Origin: a bacterium
GTDB lineage: Bacteria > Cyanobacteriota > Vampirovibrionia > Vampirovibrionales > Vampirovibrionaceae
Reading direction: 5' to 3'
Assembly: GCA_030429585.1 (NCBI GenBank)
Contig: JAUIEU010000001.1
Location: 2,077,848 to 2,141,847 of the forward strand
DNA: 64,000 nt
The notes under the pieces are model-generated. The model saw only the letters and a program-made list of their open reading frames with translations, made no database searches and was not told where the DNA came from. Numbering within the stretch: position 1 is the first letter of the stretch; every line of letters begins with the position of its first letter. A program made the position numbers and the translations under genes. Below, one piece after another: positions 53,218 to 61,100 of this stretch.

Positions 53218-55875
53218 ATGCCGGTAATGCTCCACACCCACTGGGATAGAGAATGGTACGAGAGTGCTGCCACCTACCGTGTGCGGCTAACCCAGGTGTT
53301 GGGCGATATTTTGACTAGGCTGGAAAATGGCGACTTGCCCGCCTTTACTTTGGATGGCCAAACCGCCCTGATTGATGACTACTGCACCGTGTACCCAGAA
53401 TCGTACGGGCGCATAGCCGCTTTGGTACAAGCCGGCAAGCTGCATGTTGGCCCGTGGTTTACCGCCCCAGATAGTTGGTTGGTGTGCGGCGAAAGTGTGT
53501 TGCGCAACCTGCATTGGGGCATGCAGCAAGCCAGCAATATGGGCGAAAAATCTTTTACCGGCTACCTGCCGGATACCTTTGGTCACCCTGGGGGTATGCC
53601 AGCGCTGCTGCACCATATGGGGCTAAACACGGCGATGGTGTGGCGCGGCGTGGCTAAAGCCCAGCCTATGCCGTTTACCTGGCGCGGGGCTGACGCGGAC
53701 GCCAGTGTGCTGACGTATCATCTGCGGGAAGGGTATTTCCACCCCTTTTTGCATGACCTAGCCTTAACCGAAGACGATAAAGCCGAGCAGCTTCATGCGC
53801 TGGTAAAAAAGCTTTCTGGTGATAAGCATCCGCCATTGTTACCGATTGGCGGCGACCATTTGGGGGCGATTCCACCGGCTGGTTTTGCCCTGCTTAAAAA
53901 AATAGTACCCGATTCGTCGATAGTATCCCCTGTGGGCTATATGGCCACGGTAGCTAGTAATGCCCAGGGTGCTTCTCTGCCAACCGTTGCAGGCGATTTA
54001 ATGGACAATGCGGATGCGTACCTGCTTACCGGTGTGTGGTCTGCCCGGCCAGAATTGAAACAAGCCAACCGTCGGTGCCAGCATCAGCTTATTCATCAGC
54101 TAGAGCCCCTACTGGTGTGGGCGCGACAACAAAATATTGCCCCAGAGGTATGGCCCCAGTGGCATCGGTTGTGGCAATCGGCGTGGCGCGCATTATTGCT
54201 AAACCACCCCCACGATAGTATTTGCGGGTGCAGTACGGATGGGGTCCATCGGCAGAACCAAGCCCGTTTTGAGGATGTGACCGACATTGTGGCCGCATTA
54301 ATTACCCGAATAGAGCGGGCAGCCTTAGCCGCCATAGCCTTGCCGGTAGAAACAGTGGGTGATACTGAAACACTGGAAGAGCCTGGTGATATACCGGCAG
54401 CGTTAATGGTGGTCAACCCTACGGGGGCGGCCTTACCAGGTACCGTTCTCCCTATTATCGCCACAGGGGCTAAGGCAATTGAAAGGGTGGCTGGCTCTAC
54501 TGCCATTCAGTGGGCAGAGCAACACACGGTGCTGGCGGATGGGTACCAAACGGATCCTAATCAAATTCCTCTGTCTCACCTAACCGTGCCCCAGCGCAGA
54601 GGGTGGCTGTGGGTCAACGATGATTCGCCAAGCCTTGTGCGCCGCATGGAAGTAGCACAATTGCAGGCATGCCCGCAGCCGGTACAGGCGGCTACCGTAG
54701 CCCAGGCGGTAAGGTTAGTGGGCTCGCAGGTGAGTTGCCATGTCACGCCAAACGAGTCGGGTGTGCGGGTATCCTCGCCCTATGGTGGGTGGACGGTACG
54801 GTTTACCTGGCAGCCGGATGTGGGCGATAGCTATAACCGCTGCCCTGTGCCTGGGGTGGCACCCATGGCTGCCGTGTGCCAATCGGTTAGCTTGCAGCAC
54901 CACGGGCCGTTGGTGGCGTCGTGTCAATCGGTATGGCATTGGCCGGAAAAACCGGAGGCGGGCGATTTTACGGTGACTTGCCAACTAATAGCGGGTAGCC
55001 CAATAGTGGCCATTACTGCTGATTGGCCAACACCCTTGCCTAATGGGTTATGGCAATGCCAGGTAGATACTCACCGACCTATTACCCAATTGGCTGCGGA
55101 AGGCCACGTGGGCGTAGCCCACACCACGGTAGACCCTGCCTATGATTGGCGGGACACTTTACCTGTAGAGCCGTTTAAAGAGGCGTTGCCCCAAAGTGTG
55201 GCGATGCAGCGCTTTGCTATGGCCAATGGCTGTGTGGTGTTAAGTGATGGCCCCCCAGAGGTGGAAGCGGTGGGTAGTACGATGAACGTCTCCTTACTGC
55301 GGACGTTTGGCCAAATTTCTAACGGGGCCATGGCAACCCGTGGTGGGGCGGCTGGGCCCCCTGTAACAACGCCCCAAGCCCAACATACAAATCAACCTGT
55401 AGCCGTGTGTGTGGGTGTTGGCAGTGTGCCCCAGCCTTTATTGGGCCAGCAGGCCTGGGTGCCTTGGGCCATGGAGCAAGCCACTCATTTTGGTGGAGCT
55501 GCTTGGGCGATAGTGCGCCAACCAGAGACAAATACGTGGCCGTGCCCTCCAGTTAAACCGTCAGCAACAAAGCCTATCGCCACGTGGGCAAACCCTGCCA
55601 TTGTGCAGGTAGCCTGTAAACCCGCGGAAGATGCGGAAGGGTGGCTACTTCGGGTAGTCAATACATCTAATCAGCCCCAAAAAGCACAGGTGCGGTGTGG
55701 CCAAGTGCTAGGCAAGGTGTGGGGCAGTAACGGACGAGAAGACAAAACCGAGCCACTGACCTTGGATTCGCCGGAAACCTTTACCCTATCGTTGCGTCCT
55801 TATCAGCTGTTCGCCATTCGGTTTGATTGGTCGCCGGAGAGCGCCTTGCCTAAAAAATTGCGCATTAAAGCTTAG
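53218..55875 (+). CDS. GH38-family alpha-mannosidase (mannosylglycerate hydrolase-like)
   Basis: A glycoside hydrolase family 38 protein of 885 residues from the ATG at 53218. The zinc-site MLHTHWDREW at the N-terminus and the nucleophile Asp in SFTGYLPDTFGHPGGMPALL are characteristic, as is GGDHLGAIPP and the NHPHDSICGCSTDGVHRQNQ motif. The C-terminal half is the beta-rich mannosidase fold. The catalytic residues visible look intact. Sequence alone cannot separate alpha-mannosidase from mannosyl-glycerate hydrolase activity. It has no signal peptide, so it is cytosolic and may act on an imported or internal glycan. Confidence 0.88.
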   Translation: MPVMLHTHWDREWYESAATYRVRLTQVLGDILTRLENGDLPAFTLDGQTALIDDYCTVYPESYGRIAALVQAGKLHVGPWFTAPDSWLVCGESVLRNLHWGMQQASNMGEKSFTGYLPDTFGHPGGMPALLHHMGLNTAMVWRGVAKAQPMPFTWRGADADASVLTYHLREGYFHPFLHDLALTEDDKAEQLHALVKKLSGDKHPPLLPIGGDHLGAIPPAGFALLKKIVPDSSIVSPVGYMATVASNAQGASLPTVAGDLMDNADAYLLTGVWSARPELKQANRRCQHQLIHQLEPLLVWARQQNIAPEVWPQWHRLWQSAWRALLLNHPHDSICGCSTDGVHRQNQARFEDVTDIVAALITRIERAALAAIALPVETVGDTETLEEPGDIPAALMVVNPTGAALPGTVLPIIATGAKAIERVAGSTAIQWAEQHTVLADGYQTDPNQIPLSHLTVPQRRGWLWVNDDSPSLVRRMEVAQLQACPQPVQAATVAQAVRLVGSQVSCHVTPNESGVRVSSPYGGWTVRFTWQPDVGDSYNRCPVPGVAPMAAVCQSVSLQHHGPLVASCQSVWHWPEKPEAGDFTVTCQLIAGSPIVAITADWPTPLPNGLWQCQVDTHRPITQLAAEGHVGVAHTTVDPAYDWRDTLPVEPFKEALPQSVAMQRFAMANGCVVLSDGPPEVEAVGSTMNVSLLRTFGQISNGAMATRGGAAGPPVTTPQAQHTNQPVAVCVGVGSVPQPLLGQQAWVPWAMEQATHFGGAAWAIVRQPETNTWPCPPVKPSATKPIATWANPAIVQVACKPAEDAEGWLLRVVNTSNQPQKAQVRCGQVLGKVWGSNGREDKTEPLTLDSPETFTLSLRPYQLFAIRFDWSPESALPKKLRIKA

Positions 55876-55941
55876 GGCTGGTTTTAATTTGAATAAGGCA
55901 GGCAGTAGTGTAACGCCCTTACTTTGGTTAAAATAAAGCCT

Positions 55942-56331
55942 ATGATGATGTTTTCTAAAAAAATCCCCTCTTATTTATCTGCTGTGGTGTGCGCCACGGT
56001 GTTGTTTGCAGCCTTTCTAGCCCCTGCTTATGCTTTGTGGCCTTTTGGTGGCGATGATGCCACAGACAGCACCATGACGACTAACGATAAGCAAGCCGTA
56101 CTGCCGCCGGATGATACTTATAAAGATCGTGAGTGCGAGCCCCTTCGTCAAAAAGCGGTTCGGTTAAACCAAACCATGGCTAGCTGGAATCCATGGCGCG
56201 AAATTCAGGTCTCTCGCCTTAAGCGCAAACACCGCAAGTGTGTGCGGGCCTTTGGCGAGCAAGAATATGTTTACCTGCAACGGGTAAACATTGGTAAAGA
56301 GGCCAGCGCTACCGATAGCGCTAGCGATTAG
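55942..56331 (+). CDS. small secreted hypothetical protein
   Basis: A 129-residue protein from the ATG at 55942 with a signal peptide ending AYA near residue 30. The mature part is charged, with Cys in DRECEPLRQKAVRL and HRKCVRAFGEQEYV that could pair. It is followed nine bases on by ribF. No family is recognised. Confidence 0.6.
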   Translation: MMMFSKKIPSYLSAVVCATVLFAAFLAPAYALWPFGGDDATDSTMTTNDKQAVLPPDDTYKDRECEPLRQKAVRLNQTMASWNPWREIQVSRLKRKHRKCVRAFGEQEYVYLQRVNIGKEASATDSASD

Positions 56332-56340
56332 GATTTGGCC

Positions 56341-57357
56341 ATGCCTTCTTTTGCGTTGCATGCCCAACTGCCGGATGAGGCTGGTATGGTGCCAAAGCGT
56401 CCTCAGGCGGTGGCCATTGGCATGTTTGATGGCGTTCATGTGGGGCATCGGCAGGTATTGCACAGTGCTTATCAGCAGGCGGCTAGCCAGGGGTATGGCC
56501 CGGCGGTACTGACCTTTTCGAATCATCCCCAAACCTTGCTTAGCCAAACCCCACCTCGGCAACTATCTACCTTGGAAGAACGCTTAGCGATTTTTAAACA
56601 GGTGGGCATGCAGGCGGTGTGGGCCGTCCCTTTTGACGAGACCTTTCGTGAGATATCCGCCTACGATTTTGTGAACGATTTGTTGGCGCGCCAGCTTCAG
56701 GTAAAGCATGTTTCCGTAGGGTATGATTTTTGTTTTGGCAACGGCCGAGAAGGCAACGGGGATGTGTTAAAACACCTGTGCGCTGATGCTGGCATTACGG
56801 TGGATGTGGTGGAACCCGTCCGTGCGGGTGGCCAAATTGCCAGCAGCACTTTAATTAGAAAATTACTTACGTTTGGCGCTGTAGAAGAAGCGGCTACGTT
56901 GCTGGCGCGCCCGTACAGTGTTTCTGCGCCGGTTATTACCGGCCGAAAACAGGGCCGCACGTTGGGATTCCCGACGGCTAATGTGGATATGACTGCCTTA
57001 ACTCATCGGGCGTTGCCTGGCATTGGCACGTATGCTGGATGGGCTTGCCTTAACGGGCAGGTGTATTTGGCGGTGTGTAATATTGGCCTGGCCCCCACGT
57101 TTGGCCATAGCCTAAACGAGCAAATGGAAATCCACATGTTGGATTATAGCGGCCCAGAGTTTTATGGCGAAACTATTGCTTTTGCCTTTACCCACCGCTT
57201 GCGCAACGAGCAAAAATTTGAGAGCAAGGCTGCATTGGTAGAGCAAATAACGGCAGATTGTGATCAGGCTCGTCAACGCCTTAACCAACGCCCCGCCATG
57301 GTGGATGCATTTCCGGTGATGGAAGCCGACCTGCCTGTGGCTGGGTTACCTGCCTAA
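56341..57357 (+). CDS. ribF: bifunctional riboflavin kinase/FAD synthetase RibF
   Basis: Makes FMN and FAD from riboflavin and ATP. The 338 residues comprise an N-terminal nucleotidyltransferase domain, with IGMFDGVHVGHRQVL and FNHPQ-type SNHPQTLL, and a C-terminal riboflavin kinase domain, with GRKQGRTLGFPTANVD and YAGWACLNGQVYLAVCNIG. The NadB and other flavoproteins of the cell would use its product. The stop overlaps the start of the next gene by one base. Confidence 0.95.
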   Translation: MPSFALHAQLPDEAGMVPKRPQAVAIGMFDGVHVGHRQVLHSAYQQAASQGYGPAVLTFSNHPQTLLSQTPPRQLSTLEERLAIFKQVGMQAVWAVPFDETFREISAYDFVNDLLARQLQVKHVSVGYDFCFGNGREGNGDVLKHLCADAGITVDVVEPVRAGGQIASSTLIRKLLTFGAVEEAATLLARPYSVSAPVITGRKQGRTLGFPTANVDMTALTHRALPGIGTYAGWACLNGQVYLAVCNIGLAPTFGHSLNEQMEIHMLDYSGPEFYGETIAFAFTHRLRNEQKFESKAALVEQITADCDQARQRLNQRPAMVDAFPVMEADLPVAGLPA

Positions 57358-57986
57358 TGTTAGGCTGGCTAACAGATCGCCCTGCTGTGGAATCCGCTAC
57401 CGAGGAACCTTTAGCAGCGTTGACCTTAGCGTATGACGGTGTGCCTGTGGTGGTTACCTTGGCGCCTAAGCGAAAACAAGCCGTAGGGCGTTACCGCGGC
57501 GGTGTGGTGGCCATTACGGTGCCTAAACGTTGGCCCCAACCAGAGCAAATTAAGGCGGCTCAATCCTTGGCGCGCCGATTGGTACAACAAGTTAGGGCTT
57601 ACCAAGCCATGGCGGTTACTGCCCGTACCCAGTACCCATGCTTAACCATGACACAAAACAGTACCCTGGATGAGTACGTAACGGCGTTGAACAACACAAC
57701 TTACCAAGTGCCCATTAGCGTTGCCCGTATCGGGGGGGCGCGCCACAGTCGGCTTGCTCAAATTAATTTAAAAAACCGGGTCATTACCGTCTCTAAATAC
57801 TGTCTACACCAAGTACCCGAGCCAGCCCTGCGTTATCTAATATGCCATGAGTTGGCCCATACTTTTGAGGCAAACCATAGCCCGCGGTTTTGGCGACAGG
57901 TGGCCACCCATTGCCCAGATTGGAAACGGTTATCCAAAATTATGCAGGCGATTCATGCCGTTAATGTGGCCTTGTTGGATACCTAA
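57357..57986 (+). CDS. YgjP-like metallopeptidase domain protein (UPF0758/DUF45)
   Basis: A 209-residue protein of the YgjP/DUF45 type. The zinc motif ICHELAHTFEANHSPRFWRQV holds HExxH (residues about 163-167), then a His seven residues after it. Upstream is a small beta-rich region (RYRGGVVAITVPKRWPQPEQ) and RIGGARHSRLAQINLKNRVI. Its function is uncertain in the family. It is coupled to ribF by a shared base. Confidence 0.82.
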   Translation: MLGWLTDRPAVESATEEPLAALTLAYDGVPVVVTLAPKRKQAVGRYRGGVVAITVPKRWPQPEQIKAAQSLARRLVQQVRAYQAMAVTARTQYPCLTMTQNSTLDEYVTALNNTTYQVPISVARIGGARHSRLAQINLKNRVITVSKYCLHQVPEPALRYLICHELAHTFEANHSPRFWRQVATHCPDWKRLSKIMQAIHAVNVALLDT

Positions 57987-58306
57987 GGTTAATTGGCAAC
58001 CATTGTTTTTGATGCGTTAGTTTTGTTTGCCGGGGGCTAGCCCCCGGCACCCCCATTGGGAACATCTTGTTCCCAAACCCTCCTTTAAGGGTTGATGGGT
58101 GGTTAGGGTCGCTTGCTGTGCGCCTGCCCAACAGCGGCTGCGCTTGCCAATGATTTTGTATTACAGGCAATGCTCACCCGCTGATTGGTCTGCTGGGGTG
58201 TATTGCTATCGCAATGCTACACCCCGCACCGGCTTCAGCCACTTCTACGGAGTAGATACGAAAAATTTACTTATTGAAAAAACTCTAAAAATCCCTAGTG
58301 TATGGG
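57987..58306. repeat. hairpin-rich 320-bp spacer with four inverted repeats
   Basis: No gene is seen. The spacer has a perfect 20-base palindrome GCCGGGGGCTAGCCCCCGGC (58029-58048), then TTGGGAACA-TCT-TGTTCCCAA (58056-58076), AACCCT-CCTTTA-AGGGTT (58076-58093) and GGGGTGTA-TTGC-TATC-GCAA-TGC-TACACCCC (58195-58225). The first may act as a terminator for the metallopeptidase gene. The series recalls REP- or nested-repeat-type intergenic elements. Confidence 0.6.
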
Positions 58307-59404
58307 TTACGAGCGCAAGCGGCTTTGTTCTTCGTGGATGTCTATCCGTTGTTGGGCCTGTGCAATCGCGGCATGGAGGGGTAGCATGTCGTTTTCTTTC
58401 GCACGGGTTAGTACGGATAGGGTAGTATTGTAAATCGCCTTGGATTGCTCTTCCGCGGATTCCCACGTGCGGCCTTCCATTTCAGCGGCAATGGTGATGA
58501 CACCACCAGCGTTCACTACAAAATCGGGGGCAAATAAAATATCGCGTTGGTGCAGCACTTCGGCTAAATCCCGCCGGGCTAGGGGGTTGTTGGCCCCACC
58601 AGCGACAACACTGGCTTGCAGGTGGTTGGCCACTGCCTCGGTAATGGTGCCGCCAATGCCATTGGGCGAAAACACATCCAGTGGCTCTTGGCTCAGTTGC
58701 TCGGTGCTTACGGCCTTAACCTGTGGGTGTTTGGCCAGCACGGCATCAATGGCCGGTTGGTAGGTATCACTAATGGTAACGGTGCAACCGGCTTCAATTA
58801 GGTAACTCACTAATTGGGCCCCTACTTTGCCCACGCCTTCTACCCCCACATGCAGGCCGGTTAAATCATCTTTGCCCAGGCGCACTTTAACAGCCGCTTT
58901 TAGGCCGCCAAATACACCCACGCTAGTTAAGGGGGCACTATCGCCTAGGCCACCACGGGCTTTTGGCTTGCAGGGCACCCATTGGCACAGGGTGCGCATA
59001 ATATCTAAATCGGCGGCGGTGCTGCCTAAATCGCTAGCGGTAACATAGGTGCCTTGCAGCAAGTTAATGCGGTGGGCAAAGGCGCGCAGGAGTTCTGGGG
59101 TTTTATCGGTATGGGGGTCGGCAATAATAACAGCCTTGGCGCCCCCAAAATTTAGCCCTGCGAGCGAGTTTTTAAAGGTCATGGCGCGGGATAAGTTCAG
59201 AACATCCTCCAAGGCGGCTTGCTCGGTAGGGTATTGCCGAATGCGTACCCCGCCCATGCCAGGGCCAAGCACGGTGTTGTGTAGGGCAATGTAGCCGCGC
59301 AGGCCGGTTGCGGCATCGCTGCATACCACCACGGCTTCGTGGTCGTCGGCGGTTACTACATCAAATTGAGAAAAAGGCTTGGGGGTGGTTTGGGTCAGGG
59401 TCAT
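58307..59404 (-). CDS. leucine dehydrogenase (Glu/Leu/Phe/Val dehydrogenase family)
   Basis: NAD-dependent oxidative deaminase of branched-chain amino acids, 365 residues. It has GPGMGGVRIRQYPTEQAALEDV, the catalytic Lys in SLAGLNFGGAKAVI and a second Lys/Asp in VTASDLGSTAADLDIMRTLC. The Rossmann domain shows GLHVGVEGVGKVGAQLVSYLIE and the NPLARRDLAEVLHQRDILFA region typical of leucine/valine dehydrogenases. It lies two bases from the end of the next gene on the same strand. Confidence 0.9.
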   Translation of the reverse strand: MTLTQTTPKPFSQFDVVTADDHEAVVVCSDAATGLRGYIALHNTVLGPGMGGVRIRQYPTEQAALEDVLNLSRAMTFKNSLAGLNFGGAKAVIIADPHTDKTPELLRAFAHRINLLQGTYVTASDLGSTAADLDIMRTLCQWVPCKPKARGGLGDSAPLTSVGVFGGLKAAVKVRLGKDDLTGLHVGVEGVGKVGAQLVSYLIEAGCTVTISDTYQPAIDAVLAKHPQVKAVSTEQLSQEPLDVFSPNGIGGTITEAVANHLQASVVAGGANNPLARRDLAEVLHQRDILFAPDFVVNAGGVITIAAEMEGRTWESAEEQSKAIYNTTLSVLTRAKENDMLPLHAAIAQAQQRIDIHEEQSRLRS

Positions 59405-59406
59405 GG

Positions 59407-60564
59407 TTAGGCCTTTCGGTGAATCATCAATTGTCCAAGGTGTTCTAGGGGGGCACGTTTTTCCGCATTGGGGACCACGGTGGCCAGCAAGGTGCAGGCG
59501 GTGTGGTAATGCTGCAAAGCCAATGTGCGGGTGGCGTTGTAGGTATCCGCTTTTTCTAACAATGGCTGAATTGTGGCCAAAGCGTGTTGCTGGGCTGTCT
59601 CCGTTGAATCAGCATCGAATACGGTATGGATGGCATCGGTTAGCGCGGCCTGGTCAGCGCTGGTTAAGCGGTTATCTTCAAAGGCCAGCAAAATAGGGGC
59701 GGTAATTAACCCCTGGCGAAGATCACTTAACACGGGTTTGCCTGTAATATCTCGTGTGCTTTGGTAATCCAGCACATCATCAATAAGCTGAAAGGCGAGG
59801 CCGAGCTCTTGCCCAAATTGCTTTAGGGCTTGGGTGTTGTCTTCTGGCAGGGTGTTTAGTACCCCAGCCGATTCGCACACGGCGGCAAACAGGCTGGCGG
59901 TTTTGCATAAGGTTTTTTGCATGTAGCTGGGCCAGTTAAGCTCCAACACGTGCTGGGTGCGCAGTTGTTCTACTTCCCCGTCGCATAAATCAGCCAATAC
60001 ATCAGAATAAATGCCAACCAGGCGAATTTCGCCAAGTTGGGCTAGCAGGCGGCTGGCTTGGGCAAGCAGGTAATCCCCCGTTAAAATAGCCACCGTGTTG
60101 TTCCAGCCGGTGCGCACGGTGGGCTGCCCGCGCCGGGTATCGGCGTCATCCAGCACGTCATCGTGTAGTAGGGTGGCTACATGGATAAGTTCGGCGACAG
60201 CTGCCGTGGTGGCATGTTGCGGGGTTAGGGTGTTATTGGCCGGTAAGGTGGCTTTACAAGCCAGCAAGCACAGTAAAGGGCGAAGCAGCTTGCCAGGCGT
60301 GTTTACGGTATGGGCCAGGGCTTCCGTAAGCCATTGCCCACCGTGGATAGAGGCGGTGGCCCCGGTGCGTTTTTCTGCCAATTGGTAAAAAATTTGGGTA
60401 ACGGTATCCAGCTCGCTTGCCACGTGTGCCCGAATCGCTGTCATATCCATGGCAGGCGAAGGAAAGACGGCGTCGGTAGCGGTAGGGGCAGCGTGGGTAG
60501 AGAGTTCAGATAGGGGAATAGCCACAATACACAACAGTGGGTCGACAAATAACACGGGCATCAT
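59407..60564 (-). CDS. polyprenyl diphosphate synthase (farnesyl/octaprenyl type)
   Basis: Trans-prenyltransferase for isoprenoid chains, for quinones or carriers. The first Asp-rich motif is LLHDDVLDDADTRRGQPTVR and the second QLIDDVLDYQSTRDITGKP. GKLLRPLLCLLACKA and ILTGDYLLAQASRLLAQLG are also typical. The end of the protein (CTLLATVVPNAEKRAP) is ordinary. The start is ambiguous: the ATG at 60564 gives 385 residues and an internal ATG at 60450 gives 347, nearer the family size. No ribosome site decides. It is followed two bases on by the leucine dehydrogenase gene. Confidence 0.9.
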   Translation of the reverse strand: MMPVLFVDPLLCIVAIPLSELSTHAAPTATDAVFPSPAMDMTAIRAHVASELDTVTQIFYQLAEKRTGATASIHGGQWLTEALAHTVNTPGKLLRPLLCLLACKATLPANNTLTPQHATTAAVAELIHVATLLHDDVLDDADTRRGQPTVRTGWNNTVAILTGDYLLAQASRLLAQLGEIRLVGIYSDVLADLCDGEVEQLRTQHVLELNWPSYMQKTLCKTASLFAAVCESAGVLNTLPEDNTQALKQFGQELGLAFQLIDDVLDYQSTRDITGKPVLSDLRQGLITAPILLAFEDNRLTSADQAALTDAIHTVFDADSTETAQQHALATIQPLLEKADTYNATRTLALQHYHTACTLLATVVPNAEKRAPLEHLGQLMIHRKA

Positions 60565-60617
60565 GCCATAAACAGGCAGCTAAAACAGGCGCAGCCGCCG
60601 CCAGGGTTACGCAGGGG

Positions 60618-61100
60618 TTACAGGGCGTTGGGGGTTTGCTCTTGTCGGTGCCTAAATAGGCATTGGGTGCAGTTGGCTTGAATCGTTTCGATGGGGTGGC
60701 CGTGCATGTCCTCTCGCCAAAAAGCTTTTAGATGCAAAGGGGCGTTACACTCTGGGCAATGGGGGTTAGGGGCACCTAGATCAAGGTGCCAAGCGCCCGG
60801 GGTGGAGGTATCGTTGTTGGCGTTGGCCGGTACATGCTTTTCTAGTGCTTTTAATTGCTGGGGCATTACCCGAAGGGCTTTGGCTAATCGGTGCCGAAAG
60901 GTAACGGGTAGGGCCAGTTGGATGCCTTCTTCCAGTTCGTGAATGGTGGCAACAGGCATGGCGCAACGGCTGGCCAGTTGGGCAGGGCTCCATTGGCGTT
61001 CGGTGCGTAGGCGCTGCAAGCATTGGGCTAACGAGGCATCTGGCAAAGGCGGAATGGCGGGCGGGTCGTCGGTGTGGGGAAGGGTGGTTCGGCGAGTCAT
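60618..61100 (-). CDS. XRE-type HTH and zinc-ribbon protein
   Basis: A 160-residue protein. An HTH domain near 25-85 (CLQRLRTERQWSPAQLASRC then MPVATIHELEEGIQLAL) precedes a zinc ribbon (CPECNAPLH ... CTQCLFRHR) at about 110-152. That combination suggests a DNA-binding regulator with a metal-stabilised end. Its ATG shares one base with the stop of the large acidic protein gene (TAATG), so both are translated together. Confidence 0.78.
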   Translation of the reverse strand: MTRRTTLPHTDDPPAIPPLPDASLAQCLQRLRTERQWSPAQLASRCAMPVATIHELEEGIQLALPVTFRHRLAKALRVMPQQLKALEKHVPANANNDTSTPGAWHLDLGAPNPHCPECNAPLHLKAFWREDMHGHPIETIQANCTQCLFRHRQEQTPNAL

